Source: Takifugu bimaculatus (taxonomy: Eukaryota; Chordata; Actinopteri; Tetraodontiformes; Tetraodontidae). From it: 64,000 bases of DNA. Location: the NCBI GenBank assembly GCA_004026145.2, contig CP034989.1:2131134-2195133 (forward strand). The letters run 5' to 3'. Made by a program: the position numbers and the translations under genes. Below, one piece after another: positions 25,371-36,800 of this stretch (position 1 is the stretch's first letter; each line of letters starts with the position of its first letter). The notes under the pieces were generated by a model, which saw only the letters and a list, made by a program, of their open reading frames with translations, made no database searches and was not told where the DNA came from.

Positions 25371-26242
25371 CGATAAACCGCTGTCCGCTTTTTTTGTTTG
25401 TGTGTTTTCAAATAGTTAGTTCTGAATCCTGGAATAGTGTAAAGTTGTATGTAAACATTATCGACCCAGTATTTTCTGTTAAACATAAAAGATGTCTTTA
25501 CAATCCGCCTTTAAGGGTTAATCTAATATTTTATAGAAGTTACTTAACTGAATTGAAGATTATGGCTGCAGTCTTTAATTTGTAAAAGTCAATGCTTCAT
25601 TTTGGGACATTAAAGTAAAGAAAATATTAACTTTCTAGTACTACTAAATATGCATTCAGATACTCAGTCGCTGCTTTAAAACCACAATTAAACACAGAGT
25701 ATCTGGAAAAGGCCAAAATGGTGCCAACATCCAGGTGTTGGATTAAAAGCATGTTGACATTTCTGTGTGAGTGACATTCATATATCTGTGTTTTGTTTAC
25801 TCTGTCTTGCAACTAATTACACATTGTCCAAGAAGTCACTGACCACAGCCATGCACACAGTGAAAGAGAGACACTGTCCCAGTTCCCAGGGCGCCAGTTG
25901 GCCAGACAGCTGAGGTATAAATAGTTTTACTGAATACCGTTTCCCCGCGTTTAGGGCCCCCAGATTAAAGCATTTTGGGGCCTCTCTCAACGTCAATTCA
26001 TTGAACTGTCCTATTGATGGACATTTTCTCATCACTTTCCCTCCCCCAACATCATAAGCCCAATGTATGGTTGGAAGATTCTGCTTATATTTCCTTAATG
26101 TTGTTTATCTGCACCAGTCTTGTGCATTTGGTTTGTGTGTGTGTGTGTGTTTGTTGGGGGGGGTTCCGATAACTGATCAGGTGATTCAGGAAGGGTCGGG
26201 GCGCCATCTAGTGGCTACAGGCTCGAACGAGGTGTTCAGATA
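25371..26242. other. intergenic, erc1 promoter to TRIM/ninjurin array
   Basis: AT-rich with no recognisable gene. Its right part holds a GT run (26135-26150) followed by a G run, and a CTCF-like motif at 26201-26215. Confidence 0.6.
26201..26215 (-). promoter_or_regulatory. CTCF-like motif
   Basis: Reads GCCACTAGATGGCGC on the minus strand, a full match to the CTCF core CCASYAGRKGGC. It lies 28 bp before the duplicated array begins. Confidence 0.4.
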
Positions 26243-26761
26243 CAATGCTTTTTTCATCGATCTTAAGTAATAATATAATAATTCCTCCCCTTTTCGGAAG
26301 CAAATATAAAACACTGAACTGTTTTAAGGGATTTTTCATTTCTTTATTTTGTTATGGTGACAAAAATAAAGACATAAAAGAAAGAAGAAAATAATTGAAT
26401 CAATTCTGAAAAACCTAAAAACTGAAAGAAAGAGAGCATCCACGACACTGAATATGCTCTTAAAGTTGCCGTGAAAGAGAAGAAACCAGTGCATGCGGTT
26501 GCATATTATATTGCATTTTACTGTACAAAGATTTGTTTTAAAATCAACCATTTTAATTTAAAAATGGTTATGTTTTCATTTTGACTTATGAACATGTCAG
26601 AGAATATTAGTAGTAACAAAAATGATAATTAGATCAACATTTATACTAATAATCTAATAATTTCTCCTAAAAATTGAGTTTAACTGCTCTGCGTATGTTT
26701 CCGTGGCTAAATACAAAAAAGAGAACACACACTCACAGACACAAACACACAAAAAAGGAAA

Positions 26762-27060
26762 TTAAACTTTAGAAGTGGCCACAGGAGTGATGGCGAGGCT
26801 GTCGCCAAACTCGTAGGCACCAAAATGGGGTAGAGTTTGGGTCTCCTAAGGAATTGCCAGCAATAGAGAGGAATAAATCTTTGATGGAGATGTGGAACTC
26901 AATGAAGACACATCCTGTGTGGGAGTAGAGGAGAGACCCAGTGTCGGCGTCGTAGAAGGACACTTCTTTTGTTGCGCAATCCACGAACACACCCACGATC
27001 GTGGGATCTCGCTGCAGTTTTATATAAGACGCCGATATATTTCAGCTGTATAGTTTTTGA
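26762..27060 (-). pseudogene. degraded PRY/SPRY (B30.2) remnant of TRIM1
   Basis: Contains VGVFVDCATKEVSFYDADTG and SLLYSHTGCVFIEF, hallmarks of a fish TRIM B30.2 domain, and a C-terminal YEFGDSLAITPV in another frame. The half-domain before it is missing or out of frame, and a stop separates it from the coiled-coil ORF, so a working SPRY is unlikely. Confidence 0.75.
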
Positions 27061-27096
27061 GAGCCCTGGGTTGCTTTTATCAATGTCCATGCTGTC

Positions 27097-28161
27097 TCAT
27101 GGAGGGGAAGGCAATATATGGTATTTTAGCATCTCCATTTCTTCACTGAGCTTCGCCCGCATTTGCTCAACTGATTTTTTCACCAAGTTCACGTCATTAT
27201 TCAAACTGGAGTGGAATTGGCCCCGTGTGGTTTCTGGAACGTGTAGTTTCTTGCTGAGTGAAGCGAAATTCTGCAGGAGATACATTTGATCCCCTTTTTG
27301 TAAAACAAGCTCAAGTTCGCCCCGTTTACTCTGCAAGTTGGCGATGTCCTGCTCCAGACTGGCCACCAGGCGGTCATTCGTCACCTGTATAGCCTTCTGC
27401 CTCTCCTGCCTCAGCTCAGCCAGCTCCGTCTGGCCTCTCTGCAGACAGGCCGCCAGAGAATTCCAAGCTTGATCAATTTCTTCCACCTCTTTCTCCCACT
27501 CCCTCCTGCTCTGTTCAGCCAAACATTTCAGCTCCTCCATCCTCCTGCGCTGATACACTTCTATCAGCTCCATCGCTGATACCGCAGAGACCAGGACGTC
27601 CTTCTTCTCCCTGAATGCACGCTCTAAAGGCACAGTTTGGTGCCTCAAGTGATTTTCTTTCAGGCACGTGGCACAAACGCACGTCTGGTCTTTCTTGCAG
27701 AAGGATGTCAGCAACTTGTTGTGGTCCCTGCAAACGCGGGCTTCCAGGTTTGACACGGGGTCGACCAGCTGATGCTTCTTAAAGGTTGCCACCCTCTGGT
27801 GTTGCTCCAGGTGATGCTGGCAGTATGAAGCCACACACTTGAGACACGACCGCTGGGCCTTGAGCTTCGGCTCACAGCACATGTCACAGGTCACCTCCCA
27901 TGCTTCGGCAGGGGTCTCGCCATCACTCACCGTTATGTTGCTGAAATGCTGCACCAAGTTTTGAAGTGCCGTGTTGACCTTGAGCTCCGACTGTGTCTGA
28001 AGAGCCTCCTTACACAGGGGACACACGGGCTCATCAGTGTAGGACAGGTACTCTGTGATGCAAGCTTTGCAATAGTTGTGTCCACAGGGAGTAGTGATCG
28101 GCTCGGTATATGTGAGCAGGCAGATGGGACACATGAGCAGCTCTTCGCAGGAGGAGGCCAT
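27097..28161 (-). CDS. TRIM1: finTRIM-like RING/B-box/coiled-coil protein, 354 aa
   Basis: Predicted E3 ubiquitin ligase of the TRIM family; fish members are large, fast-evolving sets often tied to antiviral defence (family knowledge; role here inferred). The start MASSCEELL is chosen because it sits just after a pyrimidine tract and AG (CCCCCTAG then ACATGG), a probable acceptor of a 5'UTR exon. RING C3HC4: C11, C14, C26, H28, C31, C34, C47, C50. B-box 1 from about residue 90 (CDMCCEPKLK) and B-box 2 from about 138 (CRDHNKLLTSFC to HLRH), then a coiled coil to about 340. The frame stops before the decayed B30.2 sequence, so the product would lack SPRY. It lies downstream of ninj exon D1 on the same strand. 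Confidence 0.8.
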   Translation of the reverse strand: MASSCEELLMCPICLLTYTEPITTPCGHNYCKACITEYLSYTDEPVCPLCKEALQTQSELKVNTALQNLVQHFSNITVSDGETPAEAWEVTCDMCCEPKLKAQRSCLKCVASYCQHHLEQHQRVATFKKHQLVDPVSNLEARVCRDHNKLLTSFCKKDQTCVCATCLKENHLRHQTVPLERAFREKKDVLVSAVSAMELIEVYQRRRMEELKCLAEQSRREWEKEVEEIDQAWNSLAACLQRGQTELAELRQERQKAIQVTNDRLVASLEQDIANLQSKRGELELVLQKGDQMYLLQNFASLSKKLHVPETTRGQFHSSLNNDVNLVKKSVEQMRAKLSEEMEMLKYHILPSPP

Positions 28162-28879
28162 GTCTAGGGGGAGAAGAAGTTGGTTACAATGATGTTCAAT
28201 CCACAGTCTTAAAATCACCCAAGATACTGATATCCAGGCATATAAATGATCTGATGTGTGAATAATTGGATATACACTCTGCTAGTGGGCAAACGGATGT
28301 CATTTTGGCCAACAGCAGGGGATTAGTGTCAGTATTTTCTGGCTACTACCATAAAATCCAACGAATTATTGGAGCATGTATTTCAGTACTCTGGCGCTCA
28401 CATACAGTTCTACATTTGTCTCACAACTTCCTGTTTCATTTTAAAATGGAACCCTCCTCTCGTTTCAGGTCGCTTGCTTTTTCTTTGTGACATCTGCTTG
28501 AATAGCTTCCCCGTTTCCTGACTTTCCACCTATTCCACATCGCCCACATGTGGATATCCAGTCCGCGTCTCCCCTTGTCCCCAGAGCGTTTTGTCAAAGT
28601 CTTTGTCTCACCATGCAGCTGTTCAAGCTGCCTTTGTCTGATTCCTTTCGCCCTGAGAAATCATAGTTTATCTCATTTTCCATCCAGGTTTGGTCAGCTT
28701 CTGTTTTTGAAGCAGTCATATTGATTTGGTTTATCTTCGTGGTTTCTTCCTTCATTTGCCAGTTTGTGGTTACTTGCTTTTGTTTGATAAAAAGCTGGCA
28801 CTTTCTGGTAATCTGCCTCTCCCTGTCCCTGGATCCTCAAATTACATTTTTCACATTCGTTTTTTATTTTTAAGCATGC

Positions 28880-29137
28880 TGTTGGGGTCCAGGGCTCCGG
28901 GTTGTGCTTGGTTTTTCCTGCAGGGGGCGTGGAGGAGCTGATTTGCTGCACCTGTCGGCAATTTATATCAGGCCACCTATTTAGAGACGGAGGGCCTGAC
29001 CACCAGCGTCGGAGAGTTTTGCTGACTTGGACCAGTGCTTCCCTGCAGTTAGATTTGTTTAATAAAGACTCGTTTTTGGACTTTTTACCACTGCGTTTTG
29101 CCTGCTTTGGGTCCTGTTAAAACCCAAAACCTTAACA
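28880..29137 (+). mobile_element. solo LTR, unit 1, with 5-bp target duplication
   Basis: 258 bp from TGTTGGGG to CCTTAACA, with AATAAA inside (TTTAATAAAGAC). Flanked by a perfect CATGC repeat (28875-28879 and 29138-29142). This is what recombination between the two LTRs of an integrated element leaves behind. Strand is inferred from the AATAAA. Confidence 0.85.
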
Positions 29138-29540
29138 CATGCGAGTGTTCGGATGCAAATATTCTTCATTACTGCATCTCAGTTGAGGAATTTCAGACTT
29201 TTTCCTCAACCACATTTGGAAGACAGATTATTTAATTATTTATATAGATATAAAACAAATATGCTTACAAAAGCAGAATTGCGTTGAAATAAGAGCTCTC
29301 ACAAGTACAAGCCAAAGATGAAGGAACCAGCAAGATAGGTCAGTAAAAAAGGAAGGTTTACCATCGACGTTTGATCATAATTTTAGATTTGTCTTCTATT
29401 TTCAGATTTTCCCACACAAATCATGCAGTTACACAAAGTACACATTTTTAAAAATCAAGACGTTTACCTCGTCTGCGTTGTTCAAGAGTCTTGTTTTATA
29501 TTTCAGTATCGTTTTCTGAGGCAAGCGCCCTGAACCACTA

Positions 29541-29570
29541 CGTACGCACGCACGCACGCACGCACGCACA
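29541..29570. repeat. (CACG)n microsatellite
   Basis: Seven or so CGCA units; shorter versions at about 40024-40041 and 50503-50521 in units 2 and 3. Confidence 0.85.
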
Positions 29571-29986
29571 GTCATTGAGTTTTGGAATGATCACGCAAAG
29601 GCAAAGATCGATGGATCGAGATCAGGATAACTTGTATTGTCACCACTTTTAATGAAAAAAAAAGTCAGGCACGTCCAAACCAAGTCCTTGAATGGCGCAA
29701 TCCAGTGGGTTTTCTGTCCTACCAGGTTGAAAATGCATTCAGTGGGAGAGAAAACCCGGCTGGAGTTTTCTTGGACTGGGTTTGGACTTGCTTGCTTTCG
29801 ATCGTCACAATCGTGATGACGGTTGTATGTGTGAACAGAAATGATGCACACTCACTTCAGACGATGTTATTAAGCTGGTTTGGGAAAATTACGATTTCAT
29901 TTGATGTTAATTAATGGTATGCTTATTTTTTTTAAACTAAATTACTTTTAGCTCTGCTATCTGCCAGCCACAAGCATCGCCGTGCG

Positions 29987-30150
29987 TCAGTGAATGCGCA
30001 TCATGAGCCAGGGGAAGTATCCAGTGCTCTGCATCCCGAAGGTGCTGATGAAGAAGTTGAGGACCGTGGTGAAGAAAACCACGACGGTTGTTACATTGTT
30101 CAGGTAATCCAGACGTTTCTGCTGGGCGCCGTTGTTCAGATCCCGACGGC
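29987..30150 (-). CDS. ninj2: ninj2 terminal exon D1 (most distal)
   Basis: Protein identical to D2 and D3 although the neighbouring TRIM1 has diverged from TRIM2 and TRIM3. This fits either selection or recent gene conversion. Confidence 0.78.
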
Positions 30151-30718
30151 CTGTGGTTACCACACAAGTCCAAACACACACACACACACCAATTGGGTAA
30201 GAAAGCACATTTAGTAATGCACAGATCACAAATGTTGCCATCATTCAGCATCAAAAACACCCAGAGTCTTTAAAACACTGAATTTATTCAAATTTTCATG
30301 ATGATTAACAGGATGTGGCTTTCCTTTCAAATGGTTAGTGCACGAATAAGAAAGAAAACACGTGAAATGTGCTTGACAGCACAGCTGCACATATATGGCA
30401 CACTGATGTTATTGCACAATTGGATAATTATAGAAATGATCCGATAAAGTGAGAATATTTTAGTTGTATTACAGCTTAACTTTTCAAAGCAGTACTCTGT
30501 GTGCGTGTGTGTGTGTGTGAGTGTGTGTGTGTGTTTGTATGGGGGGGGGGGTCAAAAGTGGAGTCGAGCCAGCAGCCAGCGGAAGAATCCAGTCCTCTTA
30601 GATCCGAAGAAGCTGACAAAGAAGTTGATCACCGCGGTAACGAAGATGACGCCCGTAGCAAGGTTATTCAGGTAGTCGAGTCGTTTTTGATTGGACACCA
30701 CATTCAGGTCTCTGCGGG

Positions 30719-30803
<85 letters not shown>

Positions 30804-33800
30804 GCTCTCATGTACATACAATACAATAAATACTACTACCACTCCTGGAATCATAAGAGGAAGAAGAAAATATATTCGGGCACAACAACATTAAATGTAT
30901 AAGAAATCGTTTATTTAATCATACATTTATGTTCTAAGCCAGGGGTCGGCAACCTTTTTTATCAAAAGAGCCACTTTGCCCACCCCCCTCCCAAAAAAAT
31001 GTGTCTGGAGCCGCAAAAAATTACAGAGTTTATAAACTTCTAAGTTTTAATCTTTATTTAAATTTTAACAGTTGAAACCAGTGAATACAACAAACAAGCC
31101 CACTTTAATATATATATGTATATATACATATGTTTAATAGTAGTAACCCATGCGTTCTCCCGTCCTCTTCGGGTTTGTTGGCAGCCAGCCAGTGATCAAT
31201 GGACGCACCTTAAGATACAAAAAAAACTACATCAGTTCTGAGTATGAGGATTTTTTTGAAAAAATAGCTTATTAAATTATGTTCCTCTTACCTGTTTAGT
31301 GAGATTTCTGTGTCTGCATTTCCCTGCAGATCTTCCCTATGTCGGCGCTGTAAGATGTGACTTTCATCTTCACGCAGGACTGTAGAGTCTCGCTGGTGAA
31401 GCGGGAGCGGTATTTGGACTTTATAATGTTCATGCTTGAGAAAACTTGCTTGCATAAGTAAGTTGAGCCAAAGATGGATAGGACTCCAAATGCACACCTT
31501 TTCATGTTGATATAGGTGTCGGGAATGGCATTCCATGTTGCAAAAATAAGTTTGTCGGGTTGGGATAGTTTTTCCATATCACTCCATTTGTGCTCTTTAG
31601 CGAGAGTAGCCCTCTGACGGACGACTTCTTCAAGATCCGCTGACAGGGATTTAAACTTGTTAACCCACAAAACTTTATCCGCAATATCGGCCAGTTCAAT
31701 TTCTCGATCAGGCTTACTTACTCCTGTGAATGCGGATGTGTTCAGCAGGGATGGGTCGCTGTTCAGTGGTGCAACAGGGAAAGAGAGAGTCTGTTTCTCC
31801 TTTCTGAACTCACTGAACCTTTTTTCAAATGCAGCTTGCATTGCAGTAATGGCACGGTGGAAATAATCACAATTTATGTGATTGTTTGCTTCTTTGAACT
31901 CTCTTAGGGAGGGGAAGTGAGAGAGCGTGCCATTTTGTACATCTCTGGCGAACACTGTCATCTTGCGCTCAAATGCCAAAATCTCCTCCAGCATGTGCAG
32001 TGCCGTGCTTCCCTGTCCTTGGAGATTTTTATTCAGCATGTTCAAGTAACTTGTCATGTCCACCATGAAGTAAAACTTTTCCAGCCAAGATGGGTCTTCC
32101 AGTTCAGGATACCCAAGGCCTTTATTTCCCAAGAAGGTTTTTACGTGCTCCAGACAGGCAGCAAAGCGTTTCAGCACCTCCCCCCTGGACAGCCACCGGA
32201 CTCTGTTGTGCAGCAGGAGATCTGAATACGTGTTTTCGACTTCTTCTAACAACGAACAAAACTGTCGGTGGCTTAACCCATTCGCAATTATTTTGTTCAC
32301 TATCTTAATAACAAGGTTCATTACTTCCACACATTCAGGGGGAAATGTTTGTGCGCAAAGTGCTTCTTGGTGGATAATGCAGTGAAACGTCATCAGATCT
32401 CGGCCCAGTGACTTTTGAAGTAAATTCACAAAGCCCTTCTGTGCTCCTCTCATACTTGGCGCCCCGTCAGTAGATACCGACACTAGGTGAGTGGTGTTTA
32501 TCCCTTTATCTTTAAGACAACTCACAACAGCATCACAAATGTCCTGCCCCCGAGTTTGGCCCTTAAGCGGTATGAGTTCAATCAGTTCTTCCTGCGGCCC
32601 ATTAGCATTGGCGTACCTGCATAACAGTGCTATCTGCTCAATATCGTTTACATCACTTGACTCATCACAGGCAATTGAAAATGCTTGAGCTGAATTAATA
32701 TCATCAATTTGATTACTACTGATATTTGCTGCCATTTTAATGGTCCTGTCCTTAACAGTCTTTGCAGAGAGAGGCATGTCTTTAATTTTCTGAACAATTT
32801 CATTTTTGTTTTTAAAATCGGAGAATAGATGCTCCGATATTTGAATAAACGTTTCTTTTATGTATTCTCCGTCTGTGAACGGCTTACCCCTCTTCACGAT
32901 CTCCTGAGCTGCCAAAAAACTAGCAGCTGTAGTTGACTGTGGAGAGCTGATCCATTTTTTGAAAGATAGTTTTCTCTCTTCAGCTTGTCGTTGCAATTCC
33001 GAAATTGCTCTCTGGCGCTCATCTTCGGTTGGGTATTTTTCAGCAAATGCTAAATGCTTGCTTTGAAAATGTCTTTCAGCGTTACTTTTTTTGTTGTTTG
33101 ATAGTTTCTCGCCACATATCAAGCACGCAGGTAAGCCAGCGTCATTGGCGGTGAATGCAAAAGCAGATGTCCACGCCGCATTAAACTCTCTATTTTCTTC
33201 CGAATTTTTTCTTTTTTGGGCTCTTTTCATGCTTACAGTGGTAGGGGTTCCCGCCGTGGTACCACCAGCAAGTGAAGGCGACGGCTGCTGACGTTGATGT
33301 GACATATATTTAAAGTGACAAATTATAAAAAAAAAAATTAAAAAACTTTATTTAGATGGTATCAACTAAAACCCTAGGGGAATTGTGCAACAAAATGAAC
33401 ACATAATGACCATAATAAAAGAAAAAAAAACATTCCATGTTTTTTTGTCATGGCCATCGGGAGCCACTATAAGGAGGCTGAAGAGCCGCATGCGGCTCCA
33501 GAGCCGCAGGTTGCCTACCCCTGGTCTACAGGGTCCTGCTGCAGTTCCTTTTATGGGCATTAGTGGGCGGTGACTTATGCTAATCGTATGTTAATTAGAC
33601 TCACCTGGCACGCGCTTTCAACTTACGAACAGATGGCATTCATCAATCGAAGAACACAGCTGCGAACAATTCTGGGGCTTACGAACGCGTTGATGAATCC
33701 GACGTAGGGTTTTCTTAAAAAACTTCTTAAGGACAACTTAAGAAAGAATCTAAGAAGATTCGTAAGAACATATTGGTGAATCTGGCCCAATGCTTTTTTC

Positions 33801-36800
33801 ATCGATCTTAAGTAATAATATAATAATTCCTCCCCTTTTCGGAAGCAAATATAAAACAGTGAACTGTTTTAAGGGATTTTTCATTTCTTTATTTTGTTAT
33901 GGTGACAAAACTAAAGACATAAAAGAAAGAAGAAAATAATTGAATCAATTCTGAAAAACCTAAAAACTGAAAGAAAGAGAGCATCCACGACAGTGAATAT
34001 GCTCTTAAAGTTGCCGTGAGAAGAAACCACTAAAGTTGCCGTAGAGAAGAAACCAGTGCATGCGGTTGCATATAATTGCATTTTACTGTACAGAGATTTG
34101 TTTTAAAATCAACCATTTTAATTTAAAAATGGTTATGTTTTCATTTTGACTTATGAACATGTCAGAGAATATTAGTAGTAACAAAAATGATAATTAGATC
34201 AACATTTATACTAATAATCTAATAATTTCTCCTAAAAATTGAGTTTAACTGCTCTGCGTATGTTTCCGTGGCTAAATACAAAAAAGAGAACACACACTCA
34301 CAGACACAAACACACAAAAAAGGAAATTAAACTTTAGAAGTGGCCACAGGAGTGATGGCGAGGCTGTCGCCAAACTCGTAGGCACCAAAAATGGGGTAGA
34401 GTTTGGGTCTCCTAAGGGATTGCCAGCAATAGAGAGGAATAAATCTTTGATGGAGATGTGGAACTCAATGAAGACACATCCTGTGTGGGAGTAGAGGAGA
34501 GACCCAGTGTCGGCGTCGTAGAAGGACACTTCATATATTTTAGCTGTATAGTTTTTGAGAGCCCTGGGTTGCTTTTATCAATGTCCATGCTGTCTCATGG
34601 AGTGGAAAGCAATATATTGTTTTTTAGCTTCTCCATTTCTTCACTGAGCTTCGCCTGCATTCGCTCAACTGAATTTTTCACCAAGTACGCGTCATTATTC
34701 AAACTGGAGTGGAATTGGCCCCGTGTGGTTCGTGGAACTTTGCTGAGTGAAGTGAAATTCTGCAGGAGATCCATTTGATCCCCTTTTTGTAAAATAAGCT
34801 CAAGTTCGCCCCGTTTACGCTGCAACTTGGCGATGTCCTGCTCCAGACTGGCCACCAGGCGGTCATTCTTCACCTGTGCAGCCTTCTGCCTCTCCTGCAC
34901 CTGCTTAGCCAGCTCCGTATGGCCTCTCTGCAGACAGGCCGCCAGAGAATTCCAAGCTTGATCAATTTCTTCCACCTCTTTCTCCCACTCCCTCTTGCTC
35001 TGTTCAGCCGAACATTTCAGCTCCTCCATCCTGCTGCGCTGAGACGCTTCCTTCGCCTCTATCTTTGATACCACACAGACCAGGTGCTCCTTCTTCTCCC
35101 TGAATGCATGCTCTAAAGGCACAACTTCGTGCGTCAAGTGATTTTCTTTCAGGCATGTGGCACAAACGCACGTCTGGTCTTTCTCACAGAAGGATGTCAG
35201 CAACTTGTTGTGGTCCCTGCAAACGCGGGCTTCCAGGTTTGACACGGGGTCGACCAGCTGATGCTGCTCAAAGGTTGCCTCCCTCTGGTGTTGCTCCAGG
35301 TGATGCTGGCAGTATGAAGCCACACACTTGAGACACGACCACTGGGCCTTGAGCTTCGGCTCACAGCACATGTCACAGGTCACCTCCCATGCTTCGGCAG
35401 GGGTCTCGCCATCACTCCTCACCGTTATGTTGCTGAAATGCTGCACCAAGTTTTGAAGTGCCGTGTTGACCTTGAGCTCCAGCTGTGGCGGAAGAGCCTC
35501 CTTACACAGGGGACACACAGGCTCATCAGTGCTGGACAGGTGCTCTGTGATGCAAGCTTTGCAATAGCTGTGTCCACAGGGAGTAGTGACCAGCTCGGTG
35601 AGCTGGCAGATGGGACACATGAGCAGCTCTTCGCAGGAGGAGGCCATGTCTAAGGGGAGAAGAAGTTGGTTACAATGATGTTCAATCCACAGTCTTAAAA
35701 TAGAAAAATCACCCAAGATACTGATATCCACTCATATAAATGATCTGATATGTGAATAATTGGATATACACTCTGCTAGTGGGCAAACGGATGTCATTTT
35801 GACCAACAGCAGGGGATTAGTGTCAGTATTTTCTGGCTACTACCATAAAATCCAACGAATTATTGGAGCATGTATTTCAGTACTCTGGCACTCACATATA
35901 GTTCTACATTTGTCTCACAACTTCCTGTTTCATTATAAAATGGAACCCTCCTCTCGTTTCAGGTCGCTTGCTTTTTCTTTGTGACATCTGCTTGAATAGC
36001 TTCCCTGTTTCCTGACTTTCCACCTATTCCACATCGCCCACATGTGGATATCCAGTCCGTGTCTCCCCTTGTCCCCAGAGCGTTTTGTCAAAGTCTTTGT
36101 CTCATCATGCAGCTGTCATGAACCAGCTCAGGGCTCAGACAAAGTAGGGAGAACACACAGGATGGATTTTTTAGAACAAAGGGAATTTATTGATTGATCA
36201 TGCAAAACAAACCAAAGCAGAACACCCCCAAGCAGTCCTGGAGGGAGCCAAGCAAGAGAGTGACTGCCCAGACTGTGGAGCATTTATAGCCCTCACAGCT
36301 AATCAGTCCAGGTGAGCTGGATCGCCACTTAGCAGCAGTTGGCCCACCCACTCCCTGCAGAAGGGAGGAGACAACAGAGAGGCAGGCAGAGAAGACACAG
36401 CCAGGGTCGTCACACCCCCACCCATAAGAACGGAGACCACCAAGGTCATCTGAAAAAACGTACCCAAAACGGACCCCGGAACCTAAGCAAAAAAAACCTA
36501 CTGTATTAATATTTGGATTCAGGTGGCTACAGTTACCTTGTGGCCAAATTCCTTAAGTTGGTAGGGTATGCTGTCACCACCTGAAAAGACAAAGTACTTA
36601 ACCCTGCAGAAGAAATTCCCTTAGGATTCGGCGACCTTGTACCTAAGAAAACAGACAGGGCAGACTAACAAACAGTAAAATCTCTACCACTCAAAAAGCA
36701 CGAGACAGGGCATCCGCCATAACGTTCTCCGTGCCCTGGATGTGACAAATATCGAGCTGATAGGGCTGCAAATATAAGGCCCACCTCATCAGACGCTGGT

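Larger units (their letters stand above)
26243..30939 (-). repeat. tandem array unit 1 (TRIM1, solo LTR, ninj exons D1 and C1)
   Basis: Starts at the shared motif CAATGCTTTTTTCATCGATC and ends at TTCTAAGC before the hAT element. It lacks the gypsy insertion of the other units. The TRIM end differs visibly from units 2 and 3, whereas the D/C end is nearly identical to them. Confidence 0.85.

Noticed and set aside
31657..33291. Several plus-strand frames (60-102 aa) over the hAT element, repeated at 42131-43765
   Set aside because: Shadows of the 669-aa transposase on the opposite strand.
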